Assembly: GCF_022376445.1 (NCBI RefSeq)
Contig: NW_025954966.1
Coordinates: forward strand, 851,013-915,012
DNA: 64,000 bases
From: Fomitopsis serialis
Lineage: Eukaryota; Basidiomycota; Agaricomycetes; Polyporales; Fomitopsidaceae
Direction of reading: 5' to 3'
The number at the start of each line of letters is the position of its first letter. The stretch's first letter is position 1. The notes under the pieces were generated by a model that was given only the letters and a program-made list of their open reading frames with translations, was not told the DNA's origin and ran no database searches. Of the stretch, positions 12,165 to 24,262 are shown one piece after another. The position numbers and the translations under genes were made by a program.

Positions 12165-14816
12165 GGTGACAGCGATTCACAGTTATGGTACACGTGAGAA
12201 CCAACAGGGCTCGTATACCATGTACTGAATTTATAGCACAGCTAAGTGCGCGTCGGTATTCCATTTTACGCCACGAAGTCATGGCATCTGGATCAGGAAT
12301 CCGATGAATGTCGAGACTGCTCAATCATGGCTCACCGAACATCAAGATCTGAAAAGGCTTAGACCTGATCTCATAGAAGTTCTGACATTGGTGGGCCAAC
12401 CTTAAGACAACCGTCGCGAAAGGATGGTAAAACAAGGACTCTTAGGGGACTTCCGATATCAACCGGGACGGGCGTACCCAATACCATCCGTGACGTTCGG
12501 ATTCGTGATGGCGAACAGGGGTAAAATGACGCTATTGTGAGAACGTCAGATGCAGATTTATTTGGTAATACGTGAATCTCGCCTTCTGACATCTGACATA
12601 GACACCGTGTCATCAATCTGCAAGAGTTGATTCCAGGGCGACCATAGGATCGATCAGAGAGGCCAGGAAACTCACGAGCCTTCCATATGGGATACAAGAA
12701 ACATGCGGGACTGAGTTGTGATCAAGCTCAACGTCCTCTGAGAACGCAGAAGACTGAGATGCTCCCAAAACATGCATGCAAGGCTGTTAGAAGTGGTGGT
12801 GAGTCCTCGGTTCGCAAGTGCGTTGTATCCCGTTCCGTAGCGGTAAACGACGCAGCGTAGTGACAGCAGAAGAAAAATGACTAGTCTTATCTCAGCTGCG
12901 AGGCTCGCCTTAGGAACGAGAAGCCTCGACATCCTGACAATGCACTTCCGGAGACATGCATATTTGTGTGCTGCAGCGAGCGTAGTCTTCCCGGTGTGCC
13001 TCCACCAGTCATGTTATCCACGCGCTGCGGGCCTCATCGTATGTGAAGTTCCGTCTCTATCAGAGAACACGCGTGAGTGTGAGAGACGTCCAATCAACAA
13101 CCAGACTGGCAGACCTTGGCAGACATACCTTGTTCCCGCAAAAGCATCTTCCAAGCATCGTCCCAGCGCTCTTTCTCGCTTCTCGTAGGCACCACAGATG
13201 TTCGGATCCGGGATGAGCGCATGACTCGCCTCAGCGCAACTGGAAGCTCGCCACGTAACTGGGCTGCCAGCATTGTGGTCGGGCTTCTCGGAAGTGATGG
13301 TGACAGAGCCCTATAGAAAGGCAGTGTACGCCCAGGATGTAGCACGATGTTCGGGCGAGCATTGTCCTGACATCCTGAGCGCGGTGTCAGGTGCGTCCTC
13401 GTGGTTATGCTTCCGTGTATGATTGGACATACGGGCTTTCGCATATGCCAGAACTGTCGGTCTTCCGGCACCCTTGATAGTTATCTGACCAGTCACAACG
13501 CCGATGCGAAGTTATGGTCGCTTCCTCCGCGGGGACAACGGCATTGAATCGCGGACTCGCGATATAGCGGATGGGCGTGTGCTGGATGACGCGAGGAAGC
13601 TTGGAAGAAATCAGAAGGTGGGAGGCTCGGTTACGCACCAGAGTATCAGCGCAGTCAAAGCGCAGTCGTCTGGCGCGTCGCCCGTGTGACAGCTTCGACC
13701 TCAGAGGTAGCTTGATATGGGTCGTATTGCACACTGCGTCCTGAAGGCCTGAGGACCGGAGCAGGCATCATATCTGCGACTTGCCGTATGTGTTACCCTT
13801 TGCGGGCGACATATACATTCAGTAGCCTCTGAATATGCAACACTGGACAAATCTGCCTGCGCTGAATGCCGCGTACGTGCTGTCTATGGCGTGCACCCTG
13901 CAGTAACTTGATATGAGAGGAGCGCACGACGCCCGAGCCACACGCGCGCGTTTCTATTCTGCGCGTCGCTCCACACAAGAGAGTGGTCCGCTGGGAAGTC
14001 GGAATACTCGTGTTCGCTCGCTGGCGGAGGTATTCGCGCTCCGGTATGTCGTCTCGGATGATTCAGAAGCCACAACAATCCTCAAAAAAAGAACGTGCAC
14101 GTTGAGCGCGCGCCCTGTATCAGCCGTTGTGGTCAACCGGTCAAGAACAAGTATGGATGTGGTCACTGCACGCACCGAAGCTTGCCAATGCCGCATCGCG
14201 ACCAAGGTTGTCCCGCCGTGAAGATTGCTTTGCACATTATACTGCCATCATTCATTGTGTGTGGTGAAATTTAGCATACGGGCTCAGCAGACAAGACAAT
14301 CTGTGACTTTGTTATGAGGAGACAACGTGCATACGAGTCGACCGGACGAGCGTTGGCAGTGGACGGGGCGAGGCAAGGGCGAAGCCTAGAAGCGCGCTCG
14401 GGATTTACCGGAGAACGAGAGCCGCTTTACGTGATCATAAGCGCCCGAATGAGACTCTTGTCTTGCTCCTCCTGGCAGTCGTACTTATCCACACTCCGAT
14501 ACTCCACGTACTGAGTACGCATATGCAATGCACACGCCAATTGCAGATACATATGATATGGCAAACTCTCACCATACTATCTATTCATGGCAGGCAGAAG
14601 AATCAAAAGCTGACGGTATCAGCTTCTATCATCCGACTCACTGACAGCTGGCTTTCAGTCGACCACCTCAGATGATACCTGCTTCGAATTACTGCATTGG
14701 CATGCATATTTTGATTTCTTGATTGACCTTCGATCCGGCTCCTAGCTCAAGCTCAGGGTGTCAGCTGGCATAACACCCTCAACTTCAACTTCAAGGTTAC
14801 TTCGCGACGACGCTCG
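12165..14816. other. Long stretch without a recognised gene
   Basis: No family motif found in 2.6 kb. The best candidate is a minus-strand ORF piece near 13094-13275 starting MLAAQLRGELPVALRRVM, with an arginine-rich, acid-poor N-terminus like a mitochondrial presequence, followed by a charged helix (EKERWDDAWKMLLREQ). Possible downstream exons gave no consistent frame, so I do not call a gene. Confidence 0.3.
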
Positions 14817-17109
14817 ATGTGGACCATGCGATGGGACGTGCTCTGCATAGCGTTTGCAGGTTGGTTCGTTGCCTATGCCATCCAGGCTAGACGACGTGCG
14901 GTCTTGCTCCCTCCTGGTAGGACTCACTAGCTTTGTTTGCGCTTTGCCATGTCATTGAACAACTCCACGATGAACAGGTCCAAGAGGCCTCCCCTTCATC
15001 GGCAATGCTCTTCACCTTTCGCTTACAGATTCATTCATGCAGTTCCGTCAGTGGGCTGATTGTCATGGTGCGTACATTTGCTGTCGTGCAGTACCCCGAG
15101 GTGTTGATATCCTATGCAGGACCCCTGATCTACTTCCATACCTTCGGCCGAGAGTTTGTCGTCGTGAACGATCTCAAAATGGCACTAGACTTGTTCGATC
15201 AACGTTCAGGCATCTATGCTACAAAGCCGCGCCTTGTGCGTTTATTTCTGTCCTTCGTATGCTATTGCGACGCTCATGTGTGTCTACACATGCTCATTTC
15301 AGGTCATGGCTGGCGAGCTCGTCGGGAAAGAGAAGACCTCCATGGTTTTCTCAAAGTACAACGCGCTCCACAGGAAATGCAGAAGGATCGCGCACTCTTG
15401 GATGAACAAGCAACACGTGCGCGAGTATTCATGGCCACTGCAGGAAGCGGCATCTTACCGCCTGCTCGTCTCGGTCTTGGACAACCCAGCGAACTTCTCG
15501 GAGGCAATCCGGACGTAGGTCTAGCATCTTATGCTCTATTGCATCTGTACTCCCATGCTGACGCGACAATACCCCCGCTGACAGCAATGCCGGCGCAGTT
15601 TTGCTGAAAGCACTGTATGGCATCGAATGCCTGCCGGTGGACGACCCGAACATCAATCTGTCGGAACATGTTTGCGAGCTCACGAACGAGGCGGCGCACC
15701 CCGGTCGCTGGCTGGTTGATTCCTTCCCAGTTGTACGTACATGCCCCAATCGGCAGTCATGCTCTACAGTCACGATCACTGACCCTTCCGGATGTCTTGC
15801 AGTGGCTCGTATTCCAGCGTGGTTCCCTGGGGCCACTTCAAGCGCTGGGCCGCGGCCTCGCGCGAAACGACGGAGCGTCTCATTCGGGGACCGTTCAATG
15901 CAGTGAAGGATTCTATGGTAAGTCATGAATGCTTGCCGTGCCGAGCTCTTCATCTGAGCACGATATCGACATGATGGTTGTAGCGTGAAGGCTCTGCCAT
16001 ATCATGCTGGGTCGCCGACACACTCCTGGACGAAGCCAAAGGCGCGAAAACCGTTGATGACATTCACGCCGCCATGGTCGCTGCGGGGACGCTGTATGCC
16101 GCGGGTATCGATACCGTAAGCTCCCATTCACTGCCTGTCTCCGCGTGGGCGTCCCTCTAACATAGTCCGCTCCGTTGATGTGCAGACTGTCAGCGCAATC
16201 CGGATGTTCTGGCTGATGATGGTTCTTCACCCGGACATCCAGCGCAAGGCCCAAGCGGAAATCGATGCGGTCGTCGGGACGCAGCGGCTTCCCACCATGG
16301 AGGACAGGGAGAAGTTGCCGTATCTGAACTGCATCATCAAAGAGGTTCTCCGATTCGGGACGATTGTGCCTCTCATGCCGCACAGCTTGGACGTGGACGA
16401 TGCGTGTACTATCTCCTTGCGTCCGTCCGCCGATCTGCTGACCCAGTCGGTTCTTCCGATAGATTTACGAAGGTTATCTTATCCCCAAGGGAGCCTGCGT
16501 GATGGTCAATATGTGGTGAGCTGATTGCTGTTCGTACTATAACAATCTGACAATGCCGTACCTCTCAGGGCGATATACCACAATCCCAACACGTATCCAA
16601 GTCCGGACGAGTTTCGCCCCGAACGCTACCTTCCCCATTCAGGTCCAGTCGCTGCGTTCGACCCAGAGGTCATCGGCTTCGGGCTCGGCCGCCGGTGCGT
16701 CTTCTGGCGCTTCCATCATTCAGAACCATCGTTGTTGTTGATACCCACCATGTTCACCCCGCAGGACGTGTGTGGGAGAGCACTTTGCGCAGGCCATCAT
16801 GTTCCTCAACATGGCGCACACGCTCGCTGTGTTCGACCTCCGGCCCGCGAAGGACGCGAACGGCGTGCCTCGCCCGCCTGCCGTCGCCTGGAGAGGCGGA
16901 CATATCCGGTGCGTCCGAGTCGTCGTGCCGTCGTGCCCCCTCTGGCGCATTTCGCCATTTAGCTTGCTGACGTCTTGACATTGACTTCGGTCTTTGCTGG
17001 AACCGTCTGTAGGCGACCAGCTGACTTCACGTGTGAAGTGGCGCCCAGGTCTGCTGAGAAGGCCGCACTTGCGAGACAGGCTCTAGCCAGGATCAAGACT
17101 GAATGCTGA
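14817..17109 (+). CDS. Cytochrome P450 B, one apparent frameshift
   Basis: The ATG at 14817 opens an N-terminal anchor (VLCIAFAGWFVAYAIQ) and a hinge split by an intron (LLPPG / PRGLPFIGNALHLS). Exons then give FRQWADCHGPLIYFHTFG, VVVNDLKMALDLFDQRSG, AGELVGKEKTSMVFSKYN, LLKALYGIECLPVDD and the I-helix AAGTLYAAGIDTTVSAIRMF. Further on are the K-helix region YLNCIIKEVLRF, FRPERYLPHSG, the haem loop FGLGRRTCVGEHFAQA (cysteine ligand near 16767) and the tail DFTCEVAPRS to TGA 17107-17109. Two spots do not splice cleanly. Near 15826-15836 the conserved IPAWFPGA and FKRWAAASRE lie in frames differing by one base. Near 16406 the DD/IYEGY junction needs either a GC donor or a missing base. The substrate is unknown. 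It reads towards the alpha/beta hydrolase 0.7 kb downstream. Confidence 0.78.
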
Positions 17110-17797
17110 AGCGTTGACGGCTGTTGCTTAACCCCTGAATGAAAAATGTGAGGTTTTGGTGGACGTTCTGCGTGTAGCATGTACATTAGCGTCAGCGTAT
17201 AGCACTTCGATCCTTTCACACGAGTGAATTGTCGAACAGTTGGTGAGTCGTACAGATGCTGTTTGACACGTTGTAGGTTTCGAGAGAGATCGGGAAGCTT
17301 GGAGTATCGCGAGTATCGCTTGTTGCATGTATTACACAGTTAGATCTTGCTGTAGTCAATGCGCGTTCCTGTCACTGATATTTCCGGCTCTACACCGACG
17401 GTGGTGGGCGAACTCGATCTGCTTCTCCTATGGATCTCACCGGCCTCATGTGCCAGAACGGCCATAGATACGGACATGGGACTCGTCGCTACTGCCATGT
17501 TATGGACATGGCTTCCTTCAAGGCTCGGAAGAAGCATGACGTGAAGTCTAAACTCGTCAAGTTCCGGACACCCAGGAATGCTTCCCTTCGCAGCCCCAAT
17601 GGAGGAAGAACATACCTCGCAAATGATAAGAAATATAGATAGGCGTGCGACCGGTGTCTGGAAGAGGAGGTCTAAGGTACTCACGGGAGCTCTGGGCGGT
17701 CCCTGCGCGGCTACGCATACTAGTGTTTATTTACAGATACAGTCGATTCCCGAAGTGCTGAGCTCCTATTGACTCGTCTGCAAGTAGTCGACACGAC
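17110..17797. other. Intergenic, no gene recognised
   Basis: Spacer between P450 B and the hydrolase. It should hold the hydrolase promoter and perhaps its first exon. A minus-strand ORF at 17340-17684 begins with GTG and has no known motif. Confidence 0.35.
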
Positions 17798-19223
17798 TTG
17801 GGACTGCAGCGGCTGCTCGTTGACAATGCCTTCGTTTGTGAAACGTTGCGGCCTCTGACGTACTCTACCGTTCAATTCAACTACCGCCACGACCGTCCTC
17901 TCTGCTCCCTTGCCACCCGCTTTGTTCCTCGTGAGCGTCCCGCGAGCGACGTCCCAGGTCGGACTACCTGCTCCTTGGTGCTATGCGCCGGGATATCTCT
18001 CCGTCGGTCTCCCTTTGACTCTGACTTCCTACTCCTGCTGACGTAGTATGTTTTCCCAGAGAAAGAGGCTTGGCTGCCCGTCATCAAGCGCCTCTACTAT
18101 CTCGCTAGTCAGTCGCAAAGTCGTGTCAAGATTCACTCTGTCTGGGTGATAGAACGGCCCAACCATGGCGACGCGGGAGTTTTGAACGAAGCTATGCTCA
18201 AGGAGCACTACAGCGTGATCTGTGTGTCCACCACGCTCTATCCGTCGTGCATGTAGGCTCATCGACGACAGTCCCCAGTTTACAGTACTCGGCCGCCATC
18301 CGCGCGTTCCTCTCCTCCGACCTTCTCTCCGACCGCGAACGGACTAACTTGATCGCCGTAGGACACTCCGGCGCTGGAGGTTCCATGTAAGTTCCGCTTG
18401 ATAATGGCCCCGTTTTCCATAGGCAATAATCACATAACACATTTGCGTACATACAGACTCCAGGCCTCGAACCGGCGACGTCCAACTTCCCCATCTCCCG
18501 GCTTATGCTTGTTGAATCCCCGCTCATCGGCCATGAGGCCTGGTCCTCAATGCAAGGGCTATACGATATTGTCAAGACTTCCAACCAGCGTCGTCGGACC
18601 AGTTGGCCATCTGTGGACGAGGCGATGACCTACTTCAAAAAGCGCCTGCCGTGCAAGACATACCACCCGGAAGTGTGGCAGGTTATGGTTGTGCGTACTC
18701 CATCATCCCCTGTGGCTGCCAGTCTGGTGTGACACACCTCCGCTGGCAGGAGACGTATTTCCACGAAGATGAACAGGACCATGAGCGCGTGACAATGAAG
18801 ACGACGGTCGAACAGGAGACGGCGTGCTTCCTCGATGATGGCACCCATCTCGGGGCACTGAACTACCTCCGTTCGATCTACCACATCCTCCCGACGCATG
18901 TGATACTCGGTACAAAAGAAGATCTTTGGTATGCTCCTCTCCTTCCAGCGACCGCATGTCACGAGTACACAACCCACTTTCCAGGCCTCCAGAGATCTAT
19001 AGCCAGCAACGCAAGAACACTGAACGAGACCGCGAAGCCTTGGCCTCCGTCAGCTTCATACAAGACGCTGGACACTACGTGCGCAGACCGTCTCATCGTA
19101 CAATTTGTCTCATTGGTTGATATCATTCGCCCAGCTCCCCGTGCAAATGCCAGCAGAGCTTGCGAACGAGATGGCACGTCTGCTGAACGAATTCGCTGGC
19201 GGGGCCTCGGCTGCACGGCTATA
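17798..19223 (+). CDS. Alpha/beta hydrolase with PTS1-like C-terminus (AKT2-like)
   Basis: An alpha/beta-hydrolase fold esterase or lyase, similar in layout to the peroxisomal AKT2-type hydrolases of fungal toxin and secondary-metabolite clusters. Exons read NAFVCETLRPLTYS, GISLQKEAWLPVIKRLYYLA, VWVIERPNHGDAGVLNEAML, LQYSAAIRAFLSSDLL and the nucleophile elbow VGHSGAGG (18360-18386). Then come MLVESPLIGHEAW, a cap region, VILGTKEDLW (likely catalytic Asp), PPEIYSQQRKNTERD and IQDAGHYV (likely catalytic His). The last exon ends ASAARL*, and ARL fits the PTS1 consensus for peroxisomal import. At least six introns. The first exon is uncertain: no in-frame ATG precedes 17798 before a stop, so the true start is probably in an upstream exon. 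It may hydrolyse or transfer an acyl group in the pathway. Confidence 0.75.
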
Positions 19224-19499
19224 GCTGCGAGTGCTGGGAACAGGCGATCGTCTCGTTCAGGCTGCCGTCGGTACTCGGTTTGGTCTGGTCATGAAGACCG
19301 CATGCGCCGCCGAAATGTTAGATGATTCAATTTAGTGGTTCTTGAGTGGTGGCCTATGGGTCAGCGATGCATTAAGGACACAGAGCCGCGCGTTGCGACC
19401 GTCCGAGTCGTTGGTGTCTACGCGGAAGACATGATATGTACCATCTTGTAGCTATGCCTCTCGCACACTTGAATTAGTATTGATTTCTGGTCGTCACTG

Positions 19500-20080
19500 G
19501 CACTGAGCTCCTCATACTACAGTCGCAGCAATCAACAGATTCAATGGAATTTGTGATTGGAGATCACCGTTCCGCGGACTGCGTGACTGCAGTAGCGATA
19601 GCCTTGATAGGTGCTTCTATAAAACGTGATGTACTTATCTCTACTGGGTAACAGGGAAGGTCAACCACGGGTGTGATGTATGGAGTTGGTGAAGACCGTA
19701 AGCCGCGAAGGCAATCGTCTGGGAATGATAACTGAGGTGGTAGAGGGGTCGTGAACTAGTGTGATCTAAGAGCCAAACGAGCGCTATCGCGTATACTGCA
19801 GACAATACAATATAGAGATTGTGGTGATACACGGCGAGACCGACCACATGGACGGCTGAGAGCACCCATTTTGACTTCGATATGGAACGCAAAAGAACGG
19901 GGATTGTGGGTACTCCGTTCTTCTAGTCGTCTGGATAATCTCGGATGTCCTCCATGACCTGTGCACAGACATAATGACGTTGTCAGATGAGTGCGACCTG
20001 CAGTCTGACAGGAAGGATCATACAGCCTGGTCCTTCAGATCCCCACTTTCACTGACCCTGTCGGGCGGCTTACCCAGCGG
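19500..20080. repeat. Dispersed duplication, copy 1 (partner near 23720-24262 and 25971-26015)
   Basis: The last-exon region of UbiA with its 3' flank is present here and at 23.72-24.26 kb in the same orientation. At about 20030 the match to 24262 stops and a short match to 25971 onwards begins (CAGATCCCCACTTTCA in both, then TGTCGGGCGGC). That is the expected pattern if a block containing the UbiA gene and its upstream region was copied and then lost about 1.7 kb. Confidence 0.7.
19641..19970 (-). pseudogene. Truncated, nonsense-mutated copy of the UbiA gene's last exon
   Basis: The translation repeats the last exon of the UbiA gene at 23868-25031 at high identity, with shared blocks such as VHVVGLAVYHHN, VWLLDHTSSR and SYHSQTIAFAAYGLHQL and the same end at a TAA/TGA position. 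Upstream exons are absent. In this copy the codon after DYPDD is TAG (about 19924-19926) where the intact gene has TTG, so the reading frame is broken. Similarity extends into the 3' flank (from about 19500) and then jumps, at about 20030, to sequence that in the intact locus lies about 1.7 kb further on. It is a duplicated block with an internal deletion, not a functional gene. Confidence 0.82.
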
Positions 20081-20549
20081 CCCATCTACGTATACTCGTT
20101 CAGGCTACTGTCGATTAGTGTAGAGAACATGGGTGCATGTACTATACCGAAGGTGATAGAAGGAGACCGCCGCGCGATTTTATAGGCTGGTCAGTAGTGA
20201 CCAGCCGAGGCCTGAGGCTACTGTGCGAGGTCTACACAGAAAAGAGTGGCAAAAATTTACAATAAAACGCATCAAGAAATAGTATTTGAGTCTCAAAACT
20301 GGCAGTCGGAAGGTCCTTCCTACACACGCGCACAGGCGAAGACATGATGTACATAGGATGTACACAGAACGCATCAATGAGTCGCAGACAATAAGCGCTA
20401 CTTGTCAAAGTGCCTAATCACGTCGGTTTCGAGCATGACTCCGTTGTTCGCCGAACGCTGCGACCACTGCGGCCACTGCCAGCTGCGTTCGCTTCTGGCG
20501 AGAGTTTCAAGTCAGTCACTGACATCCATCTGTGAGCCCTGATCGAGAC
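20081..20549. other. Intergenic, no gene recognised
   Basis: AT-rich spacer between the pseudogene and the DUF6534 gene. No coding signal seen. Confidence 0.4.
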
Positions 20550-22373
20550 TCACGCCAAACCTTTCCGGGCTGAGACGTTGTGCATCGGCATCTCTTGTAC
20601 ACTGAACGCATCCGTACCGTGACTGCGTCCACCGCTACGGATATAGTGTCGAGCATTCAATCTTCACACGTCATTAGTACGGAGATGCACAAGCACTCAT
20701 CCAAGAAGAAACGTACATCGCGAGGACGGAGTTCACATAAGCTGCGCACGCGTTGTCATGAGTGCGTCAATAAGCGAAGTGTTATGGCCGGCTGCTTACC
20801 TTTCCCGCCCGCGAAATGGAATATCGACCAGTAGAATACATCCTTGTCCGCAGCAATGTACTACGTCAAGGTTAGCCGGTTGTAACAGCAACGGTACATT
20901 GACCGTGGACGCACAGTAATTGCTTGGGCTGTCTGCATAGCACTGTGATTCGCTCAGTACTTCTGTGTCTTCTAAATCAAGTATCACATACGCAGTTAAC
21001 GCGCCCCGGTTGATGGCCCACGCCGTCAGCGTATTTATCAACGAATCAGTACTGTTGGGATGAGGGATTAGAATACCGTATAGACTCGTAGATGCTCGTG
21101 CACGCACTGTGAAAACATGGTCCGCTCTCTCTGCAGCAACCAAGACAGTGCAACAGTGATATAAATATCCGCAATGCAGGCCATCACCGGCTGCACCGTT
21201 GCTGGGACCACGGTCATTGTATAAACCGCTGGAATGGCGGGATTGTGAGCGCTGTACGGCAATCATCAACATGAGCACTTCGTCGTGTATTGCAATACGC
21301 ACACTTCGTAGACGTTCTCTAGAGATACGATCTGTGTCAGCAGATGACGTAGGTCCATGCATGTTATACGCACCTATGCCGAAAGCTATAACATGCTCCT
21401 ACGTGAGTGTGCTATCCATAGAGAGAAAGATGGCGACCAACCAAACGACACTAGTGAGATCACCGTCTGTCATGACACTGTTTCAGTTGAACGTTACTGA
21501 GGCGCGTTCGGGAAACTCACCACTACGGAAGTGATGAGGATCTTGTACGTCTTGCTCTTGATGACTGCATGACTTGATGAGTCTACTCTACCTTCGCCTG
21601 CCAATACTAGTGTACATACGTTTCCAGATGGTCATGGTATAATATCTGATCCCGAACGAGTTAAAGTCAGACTTTCCAGGTATGCAGTGTCACTCACATC
21701 TGTACCGTGAGGGTTACGATCGTCTGAAAACCCGTCAGCTACCGATCGACTGTCGCCCGGTTTCACGATGGACGCACCACAACAAGGTACTCGACCTGCG
21801 TTTACATTGTTAGATCAGGATCACACAGGTTGAAAGCGGAGGTCACTCACGACACCAGAGCTAGAGAGAGGTTCGTTAGCAACCTGGCGTGCCAGTCATA
21901 ACAGAACACTTACTTTGGCATAGTGCCGAGCTTCAGCAAATTGGCGTGACCCGAGATGAGGAAATCCCAAATGAGCTAAAACCCTCGCGTTATGATAGGT
22001 GTTACAGCCCCGAGAAAGGAGTGACCATACCGCCACATCCAATATGGTCACCAGTGTGTCCAAGAGCCTGTCCAACCGTCGGATCCATGAAATGCCATTG
22101 CGCCGTCGAGAGAGTGACATACCACAAGAGCCACACCTGACAGAGGGTCAGTCAAAGATGCATGGGCAAGAAAGATACGACGTACAAAGGTCTTGAAGCC
22201 CCAGCGATCTTCCCGGTAATGGCGAGCATAATAAATGACTTGGGCAACGGTACAGCCATAGAATCTGCGAGAAGGTGAGCCCATGCAAGCATCTTCATGG
22301 TGCTCAACACCTACAGAGTCGAAAGCACGATACCAATGAAAAAGCAACCAAGGGTCGTGTCGAAAGCCGTCAT
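20550..22373 (-). CDS. DUF6534 multi-pass membrane protein 2
   Basis: The ATG at 22373 opens MTAFDTTLGCFFIGIVLSTL, spliced to FYGCTVAQVIYYARHYREDR, a clean DUF6534 start. Downstream exons give VWLLWYVTLSTAQWHFM (about 22070-22130), TDSLINTLTAWAINRGALTA (about 20990-21060), DKDVFYWSIFHFAGGK, then YVNSVLAMLNARHYIRSGG (about 20650-20745) and the end SARKGLA with TGA at 20550-20552. Exons between 21.1 and 22.0 kb are only partly resolved. The function is unknown. It sits between the two copies of the UbiA duplication and shows no sign of decay in the parts I could read. Confidence 0.7.
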
Positions 22374-23719
22374 GGCGGGCGGCCAGGAGCACGAATAAAC
22401 AAGGGGGCAGTAGATGATACCTGTTGGGTGGGCAGCGCTCCGACGTCGGAATCAAGTTAAGGCCGGGGAGACGACGGTCGCGCTCCAATGGCGTTTCGCA
22501 GTGATAAGCTGATCGGGATCTACTAAGAAGTAAGTTATGCAGGGACAGGTAGAACGCGAGACATGAGGTACCGGCGAGTCTTCAAGGACAACGTCTGGCT
22601 ATGTCCGCCCTCGCGATGCTTGCGATCGTTACGCAGACTCGGTTTTACGTCTGATCTAGCAGAGTCAAGGGGGAAATTTCGACCATGAAGCTGCAAAGCC
22701 ACCTGTGCTTTTGATTGCATGACGCGACAAGGATGCATGCTTTGATAGGATACGCACGGGCATCAGCGTGCACCTGAGAGGTCATCGCCCTCATCACCGT
22801 GTCTGTCCATGTTCCACGTGAACGCCCGCGCTGACGCGCACCGCTTGGGGCGGAACTTCTGGATCATACACGCTCTGTGCGATGACAGAACATCACCGAC
22901 TCCAAACTCTCCCCGTTCGTCCTTGTCTCGGTATGACAGATGGATCCCGCTCCATCGGCTTCTCATTGATCTCATAGTCCGACTCGTTGAACTTCTCTGG
23001 CGACGGACATCAGTTTGGATTGAAAGCGGAGATTCGGAGGACCTAGCCTGAGGGTGGTGCCATAGACTGTGGCAGAAGTACTCACCGATGATGGGACCCC
23101 GAGCTCAGCACCTCAACGTCTGTCATGACACTCGCAGTCACTAGTACAAAAATCACCTAGTATGCGACCGATGATGATCCATGAGCCGTCCAATTGAGGT
23201 GATAGGCACGGGCGACTCGCATTGTGGCGTGTGGCCCCGGTGTGGCCCCTGATCCGGAGATCAATGAACTTGGCGCCCGCCAGCCACCGGAGCCTTCCTC
23301 CGAGGGAGGAGGAGGGGATTCGGTGACGGACGTGGACCGGGGGTGTTCAGGCCGGGGTCGCAGTGCGCACCGGAGGATCACGCCGCCACGACTGTACCAT
23401 GGCAAGTGCTTCAAATTTACAGTAAAGTGCGAAACAGGCTGAGGCTCGCAGTGCGACCTTAGGGTTGTACACAAATGCGAAGGCACAAGCTTCCGCACTA
23501 GCACCTGTGTGGCTCGGTTTTGCCACACTATTGGCACTAGGCCCACGATGTTGGAAACCCAGAGGAATCGTTGTTGTCATCAAGAATGTCACCGCTCAAA
23601 CCTAAGATGCCGGTCTATCAGAATCAATTCATCATGAACACTTGCTAGTGCTATTGTTAGGCAATCTCGACGCAGCATATGCTTACAGACGACAGCCGGC
23701 ATCGGTCCCAGTGACCACT
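22374..23719. other. Intergenic, no gene recognised
   Basis: Contains a GC-rich island near 23.22-23.40 kb with purine-rich GGAGGAGGAGG, but no conserved coding sequence on either strand. Confidence 0.4.
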
Positions 23720-24262
23720 GACATCTAGCTCCTCATACTAGCACTATAGCTGGCAACCAACGAGTTCAATGGACTTTGAGATTGGAGATTACCGCTCCGC
23801 GAACAGCACAGAGTACAGTAACAACAACCTTGATTCAATGAGTGTTTATACAAAACAAGAAGTATCTCTACTGGGTAACAGGGAAGGTCAACCACGGGTG
23901 TGATGTATAGAGTTGGTGAAGACCGTAAGCCGCGAAGGCAATCGTCTGTGAATGGTAACTGAGATGATAGAGGGAGCGTGAGCTAGTGTGATCTAAGAGC
24001 CAAACGAACGCTATCGCATATGCCGCGGACAATATAATATAGTGATTATGGTGATACACGGCGAGACCCACCACATGGACGACAGAGAGCACCAATTTCG
24101 ACTTCGGTATGGAACGCAAAAGAACGGGGATTGTGGGTACTCCGCTCTTCAAGTCGTCTGGATAGTCTCGGACGTCTTCCATGACCTGTGCACAGAAATG
24201 ATATAGTGGTCAGATTAGTACGACGTGCAGTCTGACAGGAAGGATCGTACAGCGTGACATGT
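23720..24262. repeat. Dispersed duplication, copy 2 (overlaps the intact UbiA gene)
   Basis: Direct-orientation partner of 19500-20030. It covers the last exon and the 3' flank of the UbiA gene. The two copies differ at scattered single positions and small indels, so the duplication is not very recent. Confidence 0.75.
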
